Assembly: GCF_051175385.1 (NCBI RefSeq)
Contig: NZ_CP195108.1
Coordinates: 1 to 64,000 of the forward strand
Origin: Tundrisphaera lichenicola
GTDB taxonomy: Bacteria > Planctomycetota > Planctomycetia > Isosphaerales > Isosphaeraceae
Reading direction: 5' to 3'
DNA length: 64,000 nt
In this document: positions 1 through 7,547 of the stretch, one piece after another
How the letters are laid out: every line of letters begins with the position of its first letter
Numbering within the stretch: position 1 is the stretch's first letter
Notes under the pieces: model-generated
What the model was told of the DNA's origin: nothing
Databases searched by the model: none
The model's input: the letters and a program-made list of their open reading frames with translations, nothing else
Position numbers and translations under genes: made by a program

Positions 1-810
1 ATGTCCGTGATTGCCGCCGTAAACCTCAAGGGAGGGGTCGGGAAGACCTCGACCGTCCTGCACCTTTCGGGGGCGTTGGCACAGATGGGCCGGCGGGTCC
101 TGACGGTCGATGCTGATCCCCAATCGAGCCTGACCGCCGGCTTCCTCGGGATTGACGAGGCGCGGGCACTTGACCCGGCCGCGACGATCGCCGCCGTCCT
201 GGCTGGCGATGACCCCTACCCCGAGGCCGTGATCCGGCCGACCCAATTCGACGGGATCTCGCTCCTGGCTGGCTCCAGGCATGCCGTCGGGTTCAACGTC
301 CCGAACCCCCACCTGGCGCCCTACGAGGACCAGGTCCGGCTCCGCGAATTCCTGGGCTATGTCCGGGCCAATTTTGACGTCGTGATCATCGACTGCCCCC
401 CGAACTTGCACGCCTGTAGCTGGGCCGCCATGGCCGCCGCCGACGCCTTGCTAGTCCCGGTCCAGCCCGAGAACTTCGGGAGCCAGGGGACCGTTGATGT
501 CCTGGAATCGGCGGCTGCGGTCCGGGCCACGATCAACCCGGACCTCGGCCCGGCCTGGTTCGTGGTCTCGATGCTGGCGGCCCGGCGGGCCATACACCAG
601 GCGTTCGTCGAGGGGCTCCGGGCCGGCCACGGGAACGCGGTGTTCCGGTCGGCGATCCCCGAGGCGGTCGACTTCGTCGAGGCAGTCGTGGCCCTCAAGC
701 CGCTCTGCTATCACAAGCCGAAGGGGGCCTCCGCGAAGGCCGTACGGGCCGTGGCCGAGGAATTGCTGGGCCGGCTCGCGTCGGCCGACTCGATCGGGGA
801 GGCCGCCTGA
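1..810 (+). CDS. parA: ParA-family partition ATPase
   Basis: A 269-residue deviant Walker-type ATPase. The N-terminus has the Walker A motif KGGVGKTS at about residues 10-17. A Walker A' DADPQSS follows at about residue 38, and the Walker B-like IIDCPPN lies near residue 130. Family members bind DNA non-specifically when ATP-loaded and are released by ParB, which moves plasmid copies apart. The ATG is base 1 of the window, and methionine followed directly by the beta strand leading into Walker A is normal for a small ParA without an N-terminal HTH, so the gene is probably complete. The stop is one base before the parB ATG, so the pair is translationally coupled. Of the parA-like sequences in this window it is the only intact one, and so the likely working partition ATPase. 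Confidence 0.93.
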   Translation: MSVIAAVNLKGGVGKTSTVLHLSGALAQMGRRVLTVDADPQSSLTAGFLGIDEARALDPAATIAAVLAGDDPYPEAVIRPTQFDGISLLAGSRHAVGFNVPNPHLAPYEDQVRLREFLGYVRANFDVVIIDCPPNLHACSWAAMAAADALLVPVQPENFGSQGTVDVLESAAAVRATINPDLGPAWFVVSMLAARRAIHQAFVEGLRAGHGNAVFRSAIPEAVDFVEAVVALKPLCYHKPKGASAKAVRAVAEELLGRLASADSIGEAA

Positions 811-811
811 G

Positions 812-1732
812 ATGGGCAAGCTCGACGACCTCAAGAAATCCGGCCAGATCGGGGCCAGCTTCGGGGCCGGTGTGGCTCCCGGATCGACGCCCGCCGGGAT
901 GGATCTTGGCCGGGCCATGGGCGTCCCCGCCCGGCTCCAGGGCATCGCAAAGGACAAGGACGCCGCGCTGATCCCAGTCGATCGGATCGTCCGCGATGAG
1001 GCCCAGCCCCGTGAGGAATTCGACGAGGATGCGCTGGGTCGGCTGGCCGAATCGCTCCGGACTCGGGGCCAGCTCCAGCCGATCCGGGTCCGCTGGGACG
1101 AGGGCAGAGGGGCCTACGTCGTGATCATGGGCGAGAGGCGGTGGCGAGCCGCGAGCATGGCCGGCCTGGCGACCCTGCGTTGCGTGGTCCAGGAGATCCC
1201 GGAAACTCCCGAAGAACTTTTGGCCCTCCAGCTCGTTGAGAACGCCCTCCGCGAGGATCTGAAGCCGATCGAGCAAGCCAAGGCCTACCGCCGGCTCATG
1301 GATGCCCACGGGTGGAGCGGAAGCCAGGTGGCGCGGGAACTGTCGGTCGATCAGTCGGTCGTCTCGCGGGCCCTCTCGCTTTTGGAGTTGCCCGAGGCCG
1401 TCCAGGCCCAGGTGGACGCTGGGACGCTGGCGGTACGGTCGGCCGCCGAGATCGCCCGAATCGATGACCCCGAGACACAACGGAAGCTCGCCCAAGCCGC
1501 CGTCTCCGAGGGCCTCAAGCGAGATGAAGTCGCCGAGCTGGTCCAGGCCGTCAAGGCCCGCAGGCCCGCTCCTATGGCCCGGCCAAGCCCGGTCGCTTTC
1601 AACCTTGGGGATGCCTCGGTCCGAATCTCCTGGAAGAAAGCCGGCAACTCGGCGGTCCAGGTGCTTCGTCGGGCATTGAAGGAAGCCCAGGAACGGGAAC
1701 GACAAGGGCATGGGGAGGTTGACGCGGCGTGA
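812..1732 (+). CDS. parB: ParB-family centromere-binding protein
   Basis: A 306-residue ParB. It has an N-terminal ParB/Sulfiredoxin domain with the CTP-binding GERRWRA motif at about residues 105-111 and the ENALREDLKPIEQA block near residue 140. A central helix-turn-helix follows (WSGSQVARELSVDQSVVSRAL), then a C-terminal dimerisation-like segment (VRISWKKAGNS). The reading frame is open far upstream inside parA, but the ATG at 812 is chosen because it follows the parA stop by one base and gives the usual ParB N-terminus. Family role: binds parS, spreads as a CTP-dependent clamp and stimulates ParA. The stop codon lies at the edge of a Tn3-like terminal repeat, so the last few codons may have been remodelled by a transposon end. 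Confidence 0.92.
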   Translation: MGKLDDLKKSGQIGASFGAGVAPGSTPAGMDLGRAMGVPARLQGIAKDKDAALIPVDRIVRDEAQPREEFDEDALGRLAESLRTRGQLQPIRVRWDEGRGAYVVIMGERRWRAASMAGLATLRCVVQEIPETPEELLALQLVENALREDLKPIEQAKAYRRLMDAHGWSGSQVARELSVDQSVVSRALSLLELPEAVQAQVDAGTLAVRSAAEIARIDDPETQRKLAQAAVSEGLKRDEVAELVQAVKARRPAPMARPSPVAFNLGDASVRISWKKAGNSAVQVLRRALKEAQERERQGHGEVDAA

Positions 1733-1977
1733 CAGTTTTTCCGTTCCGAGGCGTGACCCCAGCGAGGATCTCGACCACCAAGGCGACCGTAGCGAACCGT
1801 AGGGCCACGGGCAAGGGCAGGAGGGTGGCCAGGTCGAAAAGTAAAGCCAAAGTTGTCACGTCTAGGACTCTGAAGGCCAGTGATGGATACCGGATCACTA
1901 TCGAGCGAAAGAAGGGGATTGAGCCGGCCGCTCTGCTTGCGGCTATCCGGTTCGCGGCGGTACTGGTCGAGGGGTAA
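1729..1977 (+). pseudogene. ParB C-terminal fragment fused to a Tn3 end
   Basis: An 82-residue frame opens with GTG overlapping the parB stop (GTGA). Its first ten or so codons are transposon-end sequence. The remainder, Lys/Arg-rich and then RITIERKKGIEPAALLAAIRFAAVLVEG, resembles the C-terminal dimerisation segment of the other ParB copies here, for example LTLEFKRAVEPAEVRAALAEAL in the fragment ending at 5643. The intact parB next to it already has its own C-terminus, so this is the tail of a different parB joined on through a transposon end. It could still be translated by coupling, but a function is doubtful. Confidence 0.55.
1731..1759 (-). repeat. Partial solo Tn3-family terminal inverted repeat
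   Basis: The stretch TCCGTTCCGAGGCGTGACCC with flanking bases matches the outer part of the 38-bp ends of the Tn3-family transposon found at 29478-35047. The inner part next to the parB stop is degenerate (one base shorter, two mismatches). The GGGG outer end faces right, so the transposon would have extended to the left, into parB. No partner end or target duplication is visible nearby. It is probably the scar of an old transposition or a recombination between ends. Confidence 0.7.
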
Positions 1978-2075
1978 CAGACCGGAGGAGATTCAGCGGC
2001 GACCTGAGCGGATAAACTCAAACATGGAGGTGTAATTCATTCTTGATGCGTCATAGCCGAAAGGAGGGCCGACCC

Positions 2076-2276
2076 ATGATAGGCGACGTTGAAGGAAAGA
2101 AACCTCTCCTCATGAATCAGAAGCATATCTCGATCGAGTACAACATCCCGACCCGCGACATACTCCAGTGGATTCGCGTGCCTTCAAGCTTCCCGAGGCC
2201 CGTCCAGGTCCTCGGGAGCAAGCGGTGGTTCCGCCGGTCCGATATCGCGAAATATTTCAAGACCGGAGGAGGATAA
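2076..2276 (+). CDS. Small excisionase/MerR-type helix-turn-helix protein
   Basis: A protein of about 66 residues with an AlpA/excisionase-like winged helix: an N-terminal helix (HISIEYNIPTRDILQWI) and the wing signature GSKRWFRRSDIAKYF, where the target-site residue WFRRSDI is typical of helix_turn_helix_17 proteins. The ATG at 2076 is preferred over one at 2043 because AAGGAGG lies 8 bases upstream. Such proteins regulate or assist integrases. Directly downstream, GGAGGAGG precedes an ATG at 2280 that opens only ten codons (MAKWNLERTE) before a stop. This looks like the beginning of a lost partner gene, possibly an integrase. That last point is inference. Confidence 0.65.
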   Translation: MIGDVEGKKPLLMNQKHISIEYNIPTRDILQWIRVPSSFPRPVQVLGSKRWFRRSDIAKYFKTGGG

Positions 2277-2279
2277 TCC

Positions 2280-3016
2280 ATGGCGAAATGGAACCTGGAG
2301 CGGACGGAGTGAGGTTGTGGATCGAGGGGCAGAGGGGTGATTTCGTGCGATTATCCCACAAATAAAATCAACCCGAGTTGGGCGGCGAATAACTCCTTCG
2401 ACCGCCCATGCATCCTTGGCATGCACCGGGTTATCGCGAGGCTATCGGGCTTCGCCCCTCCAGGCGGGCCAGGCCCCGCTTCCATCGGGCCTTGGCCAAA
2501 AGCAGGCGGGCCAACTCTCTCTCCCGCCTCGATCTCTCCGGCGACTCGGCCGGATCGGGCCGGAGCCACTTGGTGCCCTCGGGCATCATGGTCGAGACGT
2601 GAGGATGCGCCACCGATAGTCGGGTCGTCATCGAATCCCTCCGTGGTGCGAGCGTCGCACCTCCCAGGATGGCTCAGCATCGAGCCCTCTTTATTCACCA
2701 TAGTCCACGAAGCGATCCCGAAGCGTCCGAAATTCCGGAACGAAACATCTCACCGGTGGGGGTATGGCAGGGGGGGATTGAATTCCTTCGGGGGATAATC
2801 CCCCTTTTCGAATCGAGCCGAGTGGGACCTGAGGCTACCTTCTTCGGATGTGCCCGAAATTGGTCCGGATCACTTTACCGAGGTCAGTAGACTGACCCGA
2901 ACCAATTTGTTGACCTCAACAACATGGTAGGGATCACCTCGTTAGCGTCAACCAAGTGATCCTAAAGGCGATCCTCAATCACCTTTGAATTCTAATCCGG
3001 GATGAATCCGGAATTG
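2280..3016. other. Gene-poor stretch with one possible small ORF
   Basis: This stretch of about 740 bases between the excisionase-like gene and the toxin-antitoxin terminator has no recognisable gene. The only frame with protein-like composition is on the minus strand at 2431-2631 (66 residues, internal stretch PESPERSRRERELARLLLAK-like, predicted helical, Arg-rich). I do not recognise it and give it low weight. Around 2880-2990 the sequence becomes less GC-rich and carries several GATCACC/GGTGATC-type half sites that could be regulatory. Confidence 0.4.
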
Positions 3017-3050
3017 ACCCGCCCCATCCAGGAGGCGGGTTCCTTATTTT
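3017..3050 (+). terminator. Probable intrinsic terminator
   Basis: The inverted repeat ACCCGCC (3017-3023) and GGCGGGT (3034-3040) forms a GC stem with a ten-base loop, followed at once by TCCTTATTTT. It lies just upstream of the toxin-antitoxin promoter and would insulate that operon from upstream transcription. Confidence 0.6.
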
Positions 3051-3061
3051 CACACAAATAG

Positions 3062-3089
3062 TTTACATATTCTCTGGGTGCATTATAAT
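3062..3089 (+). promoter_or_regulatory. Sigma-70-type promoter of the toxin-antitoxin operon
   Basis: TTTACA at 3062-3067 and a consensus TATAAT at 3084-3089 are separated by 16 bases, and lie about 40 bases before the first gene. This is a strikingly AT-rich, near-consensus promoter in a GC-rich window. Confidence 0.7.
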
Positions 3090-3093
3090 GCAC
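3078..3093. promoter_or_regulatory. Palindromic operator overlapping the -10 box
   Basis: GTGCATTATAATGCAC is a perfect 16-base palindrome centred on the TATAAT element. Binding of a dimeric HTH protein here would block the promoter. The XRE-type antitoxin encoded second in the operon is the obvious candidate, as in autoregulated toxin-antitoxin loci. The palindrome is seen directly; the ligand is inference. Confidence 0.6.
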
Positions 3094-3127
3094 CAAGCGG
3101 CCAACGACGATGACGCGAGGTGACGAG

Positions 3128-3406
3128 ATGGCCCGGCTGACTTTCGAGTGGGACGCGGCGGACGACGAGGCCGGGAACGTCGCCCACATCACCCGACACG
3201 GAGTCACCACCTCGGAAGCCGAGTATGTCGTCCGAAACCCCAATAATGACATGGTCCGTTCGGAGTCGTCCACCTATCCCATCACATTCGGTCGGACGAA
3301 GACGGGGAAGCATCTCGCGGTGGTATGGTCGGCGGTCGGGACAAATCCGATGGTCATCCGCGTAATCACGGCTTATCCGGTGAACCCACCGAAGGGGAGG
3401 CGATGA
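3128..3406 (+). CDS. BrnT-like toxin
   Basis: A protein of about 92 residues with the BrnT-family layout: an N-terminal FEWDAADDEAGN...HITRHGVTTSEAEYV block, a central GRTKTGKHLAVVW strand, and an IRVITAY strand near the end. BrnT toxins have a RelE-like fold and act as ribonucleases that stop translation. The ATG at 3128 is preferred over one at 3110 because GAGG sits 7 bases upstream of it and the family fold begins directly after. The stop overlaps the next gene by ATGA, so toxin and antitoxin are coupled. The usual partner is BrnA; here an XRE protein takes its place. The toxin call rests on motif resemblance. Confidence 0.6.
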   Translation: MARLTFEWDAADDEAGNVAHITRHGVTTSEAEYVVRNPNNDMVRSESSTYPITFGRTKTGKHLAVVWSAVGTNPMVIRVITAYPVNPPKGRR

Positions 3407-3771
3407 GCAAGCAAGAGACGAGGGGGCCGGAAACGGTCGCGGGGCAGGCCCACACGTTCGAGCCTCCCTTCGGGGAGGTGGGGCAGGGGGTCGAGGAACT
3501 CCAAGCCGCCGGCAAGGTCGGAGAGGCCGTCTCTCAGGGGATGTACCTGGCGTTACTCTCCCTCATGGGCGGACTCCGCGCCCGCCGCGAGTCGATGGGG
3601 TTGAGCCTGTCGGACGTGGCCGAGCGGACGGGGATGACCCGCCAGTCGGTGAGCAAGCTGGAGAACGGCCTGAATACGAATCCCACGATGCAAAGCATCT
3701 GGCGGTACGCAGGGGCGTTGGGGGCCGAGGTGAATTTCGCGATCGGGGAGGCGGAAGCCTGGGACGAGTAA
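3403..3771 (+). CDS. XRE-family HTH protein, probable antitoxin
   Basis: A 122-residue protein whose C-terminal half is a Cro/C1-type HTH: LRARRESMGLSLSDVAERTGMTRQSVSKLENG followed by NPTMQSIWRYAGALGAEV. The N-terminal half is less conserved and may contact the toxin. It starts at the ATG at 3403, overlapping the stop of the BrnT-like gene. It resembles HigA-type antitoxins in size and domain position. It probably binds the 16-base palindrome in the operon promoter and represses its own synthesis. Confidence 0.7.
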   Translation: MSKQETRGPETVAGQAHTFEPPFGEVGQGVEELQAAGKVGEAVSQGMYLALLSLMGGLRARRESMGLSLSDVAERTGMTRQSVSKLENGLNTNPTMQSIWRYAGALGAEVNFAIGEAEAWDE

Positions 3772-3846
3772 GGTATGCCGATGATGCGAAAACTCCCCGC
3801 CCGCAATTGATATTTGGCGAGATCGCCGTCTCGCGACTGCATGATT

Positions 3847-3868
3847 AATCAATCAAACATGATTGATT
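3847..3868. promoter_or_regulatory. AT-rich inverted repeat, possible operator
   Basis: AATCAATC and GATTGATT form an 8-base perfect inverted repeat around a six-base spacer, about 95 bases upstream of the PEP-CTERM gene start. It could be an operator or a short hairpin. No poly-T tail follows, so it is not a convincing terminator. Confidence 0.35.
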
Positions 3869-3962
3869 GCGTATAACCGTCGGCAGTGGGACGATTTCCC
3901 CCGGCCGCCTGGTCGATCCGCCGTGGATCATCCCGGCGTCATGGCCGAGGTCGGGGATCGCG

Positions 3963-4742
3963 ATGAACCAGATTAGATCAGCATTGTCATTGGCCGTCCT
4001 TTGGTTCGTCTTGCCATCGACCGATCTCGACGCGGCGATCATCGACCTGTCCGTGGATGCCCCCGGTCAGTCGCTCACGACCCTCATCGGGCCGCTCGAC
4101 GCCCCTCGTCCCTGGATTCCGGGAGCGCCCGACTCGCCCGCCAATGATCATCGTGGTTATGTGGGCGGGACGCTCAATACTCTCGACGCATTCACGTTGT
4201 CGATCACGGTCGATACCGCCGGGGTCTACCGGATCTTCTCCGGATCGAAGACTGATCGATTTGTCGAGTCCTCCATCGGACCCATCGATAATATCTTCTG
4301 GCCGCTGGTCAACGGGGCCGGTCGGCTGGACAATGCCACGGGATCGGCATGGGGCTCATTTAATCTGGAGATCGTCTCGGCCCCATCGGGGGGCGCTTCC
4401 CTCGAAGGTGTGATGATCGGGATCGATCCCGGGCCTGGAACCGGCAAGGGATTCAACTTTGCTCGCTTTCCATCAGATCGACAATCGATCGAGGTCTATT
4501 CCGATGTGGATCGTCCCTACATCGACGACGGCCAGTCGTTCCAGTTCTCTTTCGACGTGCGGTTGGAGGCCGGCACGACGTTGATTCGAGAGTATGCGAC
4601 CCCGACGTCTGCGGTACCCGAACCGAGCAGTGTGATGATGGTGGGGATGGCGGGATTAATCGCGGGCGGGATGCGGTGGGGCAGGGGCTCATGTCGGCGA
4701 GTGAACCCCGGGGATAGCCAACTAGCGGGATCGGGGGTCTGA
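3963..4742 (+). CDS. PEP-CTERM domain secreted protein
   Basis: A 259-residue exported protein of unknown function. The N-terminus MNQIRSALSLAVLWFVLPST is a signal peptide ending around DAA. The C-terminus has the sorting signal VPEPSS, a hydrophobic stretch (VMMVGMAGLIAGGM), then a basic tail (RWGRGSCRR). This is the PEP-CTERM arrangement recognised by exosortase-type enzymes and associated with exopolysaccharide-producing bacteria. The middle is beta-rich, with Gly, Asp and Thr. An upstream in-frame start exists at 3867, but the one at 3963 puts the signal peptide first. No exosortase is present in this window. Confidence 0.8.
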   Translation: MNQIRSALSLAVLWFVLPSTDLDAAIIDLSVDAPGQSLTTLIGPLDAPRPWIPGAPDSPANDHRGYVGGTLNTLDAFTLSITVDTAGVYRIFSGSKTDRFVESSIGPIDNIFWPLVNGAGRLDNATGSAWGSFNLEIVSAPSGGASLEGVMIGIDPGPGTGKGFNFARFPSDRQSIEVYSDVDRPYIDDGQSFQFSFDVRLEAGTTLIREYATPTSAVPEPSSVMMVGMAGLIAGGMRWGRGSCRRVNPGDSQLAGSGV

Positions 4743-5012
4743 GCGGTGGCCGACCCTCACGGCATGGGGAGAGGTTTCTCTCTCTTGTCGTTCGGTAGCG
4801 ACGCCGGATCGCCGGCAGTTTGTCGCCCTCTCTCTCGCCATACAGGCCGTTCTGGGCCAGTCTCACCCGATCCAGTCCCCGGCTGGGCAACGAATCCCAC
4901 GACGGCCGTACCTGGCTGGTTCGGATCGACGAATAGGGTCGATGGCGGGGCGGGAAATTTGAGCGTGCCTGCGCCGAATTCCTCGCTGCCGGTGCCGCCG
5001 TGGTGCTATTCC

Positions 5013-5136
5013 ACGACCGGGCAGGCGACGGGTCAGGTGCCGCCCGCAAGGCGAAAGCCGCCAGCAAGGCCAAGACGACCGGGCAGGCGACGGGTCAGGT
5101 GCCGCCCGCAAGGCGAAAGCCGCCAGCAAGGCCAAG
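5013..5136. repeat. Two tandem copies of a 62-bp unit
   Basis: Bases 5013-5074 and 5075-5136 are identical head-to-tail copies. In one frame each reads as an Ala/Lys linker (AARKAKAASKAK) of the kind joining the HTH and C-terminal domains of ParB. Because 62 is not a multiple of three, the second copy is out of frame with the first. The surrounding 4743-5175 holds no intact gene and looks like decayed par-locus sequence. Confidence 0.85.
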
Positions 5137-5175
5137 CATACCTGAGGTCACTTCACGAAACGGACTATAAAGCAC

Positions 5176-5643
5176 GTGAATATCAACGGCTGGTCCGAGA
5201 ACCAACTCGCCAGGGAACTGGGCGTCTCGCAACCCTCGGTCGTGGCCGCCCTGAAACTCCTGGCCTTGCCGACGCCCGTCCAGGACCCGGTTGAAGCCGG
5301 CGACTTACCCGCCTCCTCGGCCTCGGCAATCGCATCGCTCGATGACCCCGACGAACAGGCCGAGGTCGCCGCGCGTGTCGTGGCCGAGGGCCTGTCCCGG
5401 GCCGAGACCGTCGAGGCGGTCCGCCAAGCGGCGAGCAAGCCCAGGGCAGGGGGGGGCTCGAAGGGTAGAACTGCCATCCGGGAGAGGCCGAGGCGTCCCA
5501 CGGTCCGGACGATCAAGACGTTGTCGTGCCGGCTCACCCTGGAGTTCAAACGGGCCGTCGAGCCGGCCGAGGTCCGAGCCGCGCTGGCGGAGGCACTGGC
5601 CAAGGTCGCCGCTGAATTCGAGATCGACCAGGACGCCGCCTGA
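5176..5643 (+). pseudogene. ParB C-terminal half (N-terminus missing)
   Basis: A 155-residue frame starting at GTG begins inside the ParB HTH (NGWSENQLARELGVSQPSVVAAL). It continues through the conserved DDPDEQAEVAARVVAEGLSRAE segment to the C-terminal dimerisation strand (LTLEFKRAVEPAEVRAALAEALAKVAAEF). The CTP-binding domain with GERRWRA is absent, and the upstream DNA contains the duplicated linker. It closely matches the C-terminal half of the parB copy at 56091-57025. Without an N-domain it cannot work as a clamp, though a DNA-binding dominant-negative product is conceivable. Confidence 0.8.
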
Positions 5644-6135
5644 CCTCGCCCCACGGAATGCACCGGGAGGGCAGCTCGACCGAATTGTTGAGCTGCCAGA
5701 CCCGGATCAGCAGGTAGACGTATCGGCCGCACGACCCGCTAACTAATCGAAAAACAATCACAACTGTGATTATTTAATGAGGAGTGACCCCGAGTTATTG
5801 GGTAGCGATAAACAAGGGCTTCAGGGTATCGCCCAGATTCCTTGAAAGCCAGGGCCTCTGTCGCTTCTCGTTTGGCGGAAAACCCCGGCTTTCATCACTG
5901 TCGGCTTGAGTTCTGCGAACATACGAGCGGGGCGTGTAATGACGAGTGGCACCGAAGCCACCGTGTCGCCGCCGAGCACCCGGCGACTGGTCGACCATCC
6001 GTCACGAGCCAAAGCCCGAAAGCGCGAATCGATTCGAAGAGAATGCAGCAAGCATTCGTTCCACATCCGGCAACTTACTGATATTGTCTGGGACTAGACG
6101 CCCGATCAACGGCACCTGGTCGCAGGAACTCTCCC
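5644..6135. promoter_or_regulatory. Intergenic region with a palindrome before the esterase cluster
   Basis: No gene is apparent in these roughly 490 bases. At 5756-5771 AATCACA-AC-TGTGATT forms a perfect 7-base inverted repeat in an AT-rich patch. This is a good candidate operator, resembling the target of a dimeric HTH regulator. It lies about 365 bases upstream of the CE15-like gene, so its connection to that cluster is uncertain. Confidence 0.4.
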
Positions 6136-7509
6136 ATGCGAAGGTCCATGCCAGTCGCTTTCTTCCTGCTGGCCTGCGTCTCGACCAATTTGCTGTCCAG
6201 ACCTCAAGCACCCGGCGAATCGAATCCGCCTCCGGGCTCGCGTGGGAATGCCGACAACATCCCCTTCATCGGGCGCAGCGACCCGAAAGGAAACCCCGTC
6301 CGGCTCGCGAGAGCGACCGGGCATGTCTCGAATTACACCGAGGAGAAGATCCCGCCCTACACGTTGCCCGACCCTCTGGTGATGGCCAATGGCCAGCGCG
6401 TCACCAGCCCTGCGAAGTGGTTCAAGGAACGCCGCCCGGCGATCCTCAAGTTCGACCGGGACCAGATCTACGGCCACGTTCCACCGAACGCTCCCAAAGT
6501 CTCCTGGGAGGTGAGCCAGGCCGATCCGGGCGACCGCGAAGGCGCGGCGATTGCCATGCGAGCGATCGGTAAGATGGGCGACAAGCCCGACGGCCCGAAA
6601 AGGAACCTGACAATCCACCTGCCGGCCAGGGCGAGCGGTCCGGTCCCGCTCGTCCTGAGAATCACCTTCGGCATGGGGCCTCGCGGCCAGGTCCCCGCCA
6701 AGGGCGCGCAAGCGACGGAGATGGCTGTACCGAAAGGCCATCCGTCTGGCGGATTCGATGCCCTGGGGGAATGCCTCGCCCACGGCTGGGGGTACGCTTC
6801 GCTGAACTACTCCGAGATTCAACCCGACCGTGCCGACCGATGGACCGATGGGGTGATCGGCCTCACGCTCGAGGAAGGCCAGACGCGACCCGCACCCGAC
6901 GAGTGGGGCACCATCAGTGCGTGGGCCTGGGGGATCAGTCGGGTGATCGACTACTTCGAGACCGACACGGCCGTCGACGCCAGGCGGATCGCCATCACTG
7001 GCGCCTCGCGCCTGGGCAAGACCGTCCTCTGGGCCGCCGCTCAGGATGAGCGAGTGGCCGCCGTGTTCTCGGTCGTCTCCGGCGAGATGGGGGCGGCCCT
7101 GATCCGTCGCGACTGGGGCGAGACCCTCGACGACATGGCCCAGAACTTCCCCTGGCAGTTTGCCGGGAACCTTCCGAGGTGGGCCGGCAAATGGAACGAT
7201 CTCCCGGTCGACCAGCACATGCTGATCGCCCTTTGTGCACCACGACCCGTCTACGTCAACGGTGGCCTGACCGACCAGTGGAGCGACCCCAAAGGCGAAT
7301 TCCTCGCCATGGTCGACGCGGGGCCGGTGTACCGCCTGCTCGGGCGAAAAGACCTGGGAGTCACCGATTTACCTCCGCTCGATACGCCGATGATGACTGG
7401 CGATCTGGCCTTCCATTATCACAGCGGCGGCCACATGGCGGTCCCGGCCGACTGGAAGGCCTTCCTCGAGTTCGCCGCTCGAAGTTCCCGAGAGTCGACC
7501 GCAAAATAG
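6136..7509 (+). CDS. CE15-like glucuronoyl esterase
   Basis: A 457-residue secreted alpha/beta hydrolase with an N-terminal signal peptide (MRRSMPVAFFLLACVSTNLL). The nucleophile elbow TGASRLGK (Ser about 291) matches the G-C-S-R-x-G-K signature of carbohydrate esterase family 15. Glu about 317 in SGEMGAALIRRDWGET and His about 433 in HSGGHMAVPADW fit the rest of the CE15 triad. CE15 enzymes cleave ester bonds between lignin and glucuronoxylan. Related bacterial proteins are often annotated as acetyl xylan esterases, and the exact substrate is not decided by sequence. It is the first gene of a plus-strand cluster; the next gene starts 38 bases on. Confidence 0.78.
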   Translation: MRRSMPVAFFLLACVSTNLLSRPQAPGESNPPPGSRGNADNIPFIGRSDPKGNPVRLARATGHVSNYTEEKIPPYTLPDPLVMANGQRVTSPAKWFKERRPAILKFDRDQIYGHVPPNAPKVSWEVSQADPGDREGAAIAMRAIGKMGDKPDGPKRNLTIHLPARASGPVPLVLRITFGMGPRGQVPAKGAQATEMAVPKGHPSGGFDALGECLAHGWGYASLNYSEIQPDRADRWTDGVIGLTLEEGQTRPAPDEWGTISAWAWGISRVIDYFETDTAVDARRIAITGASRLGKTVLWAAAQDERVAAVFSVVSGEMGAALIRRDWGETLDDMAQNFPWQFAGNLPRWAGKWNDLPVDQHMLIALCAPRPVYVNGGLTDQWSDPKGEFLAMVDAGPVYRLLGRKDLGVTDLPPLDTPMMTGDLAFHYHSGGHMAVPADWKAFLEFAARSSRESTAK

Positions 7510-7547
7510 TTGGTGGCGGGCTGCGAGGTCGTCCTGGAGCAAACGCG

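Noticed and set aside
6106..7218. Minus-strand frame of about 370 codons opposite the CE15-like esterase
   Set aside because: Antisense shadow; the esterase has signal peptide and catalytic motifs on the plus strand.
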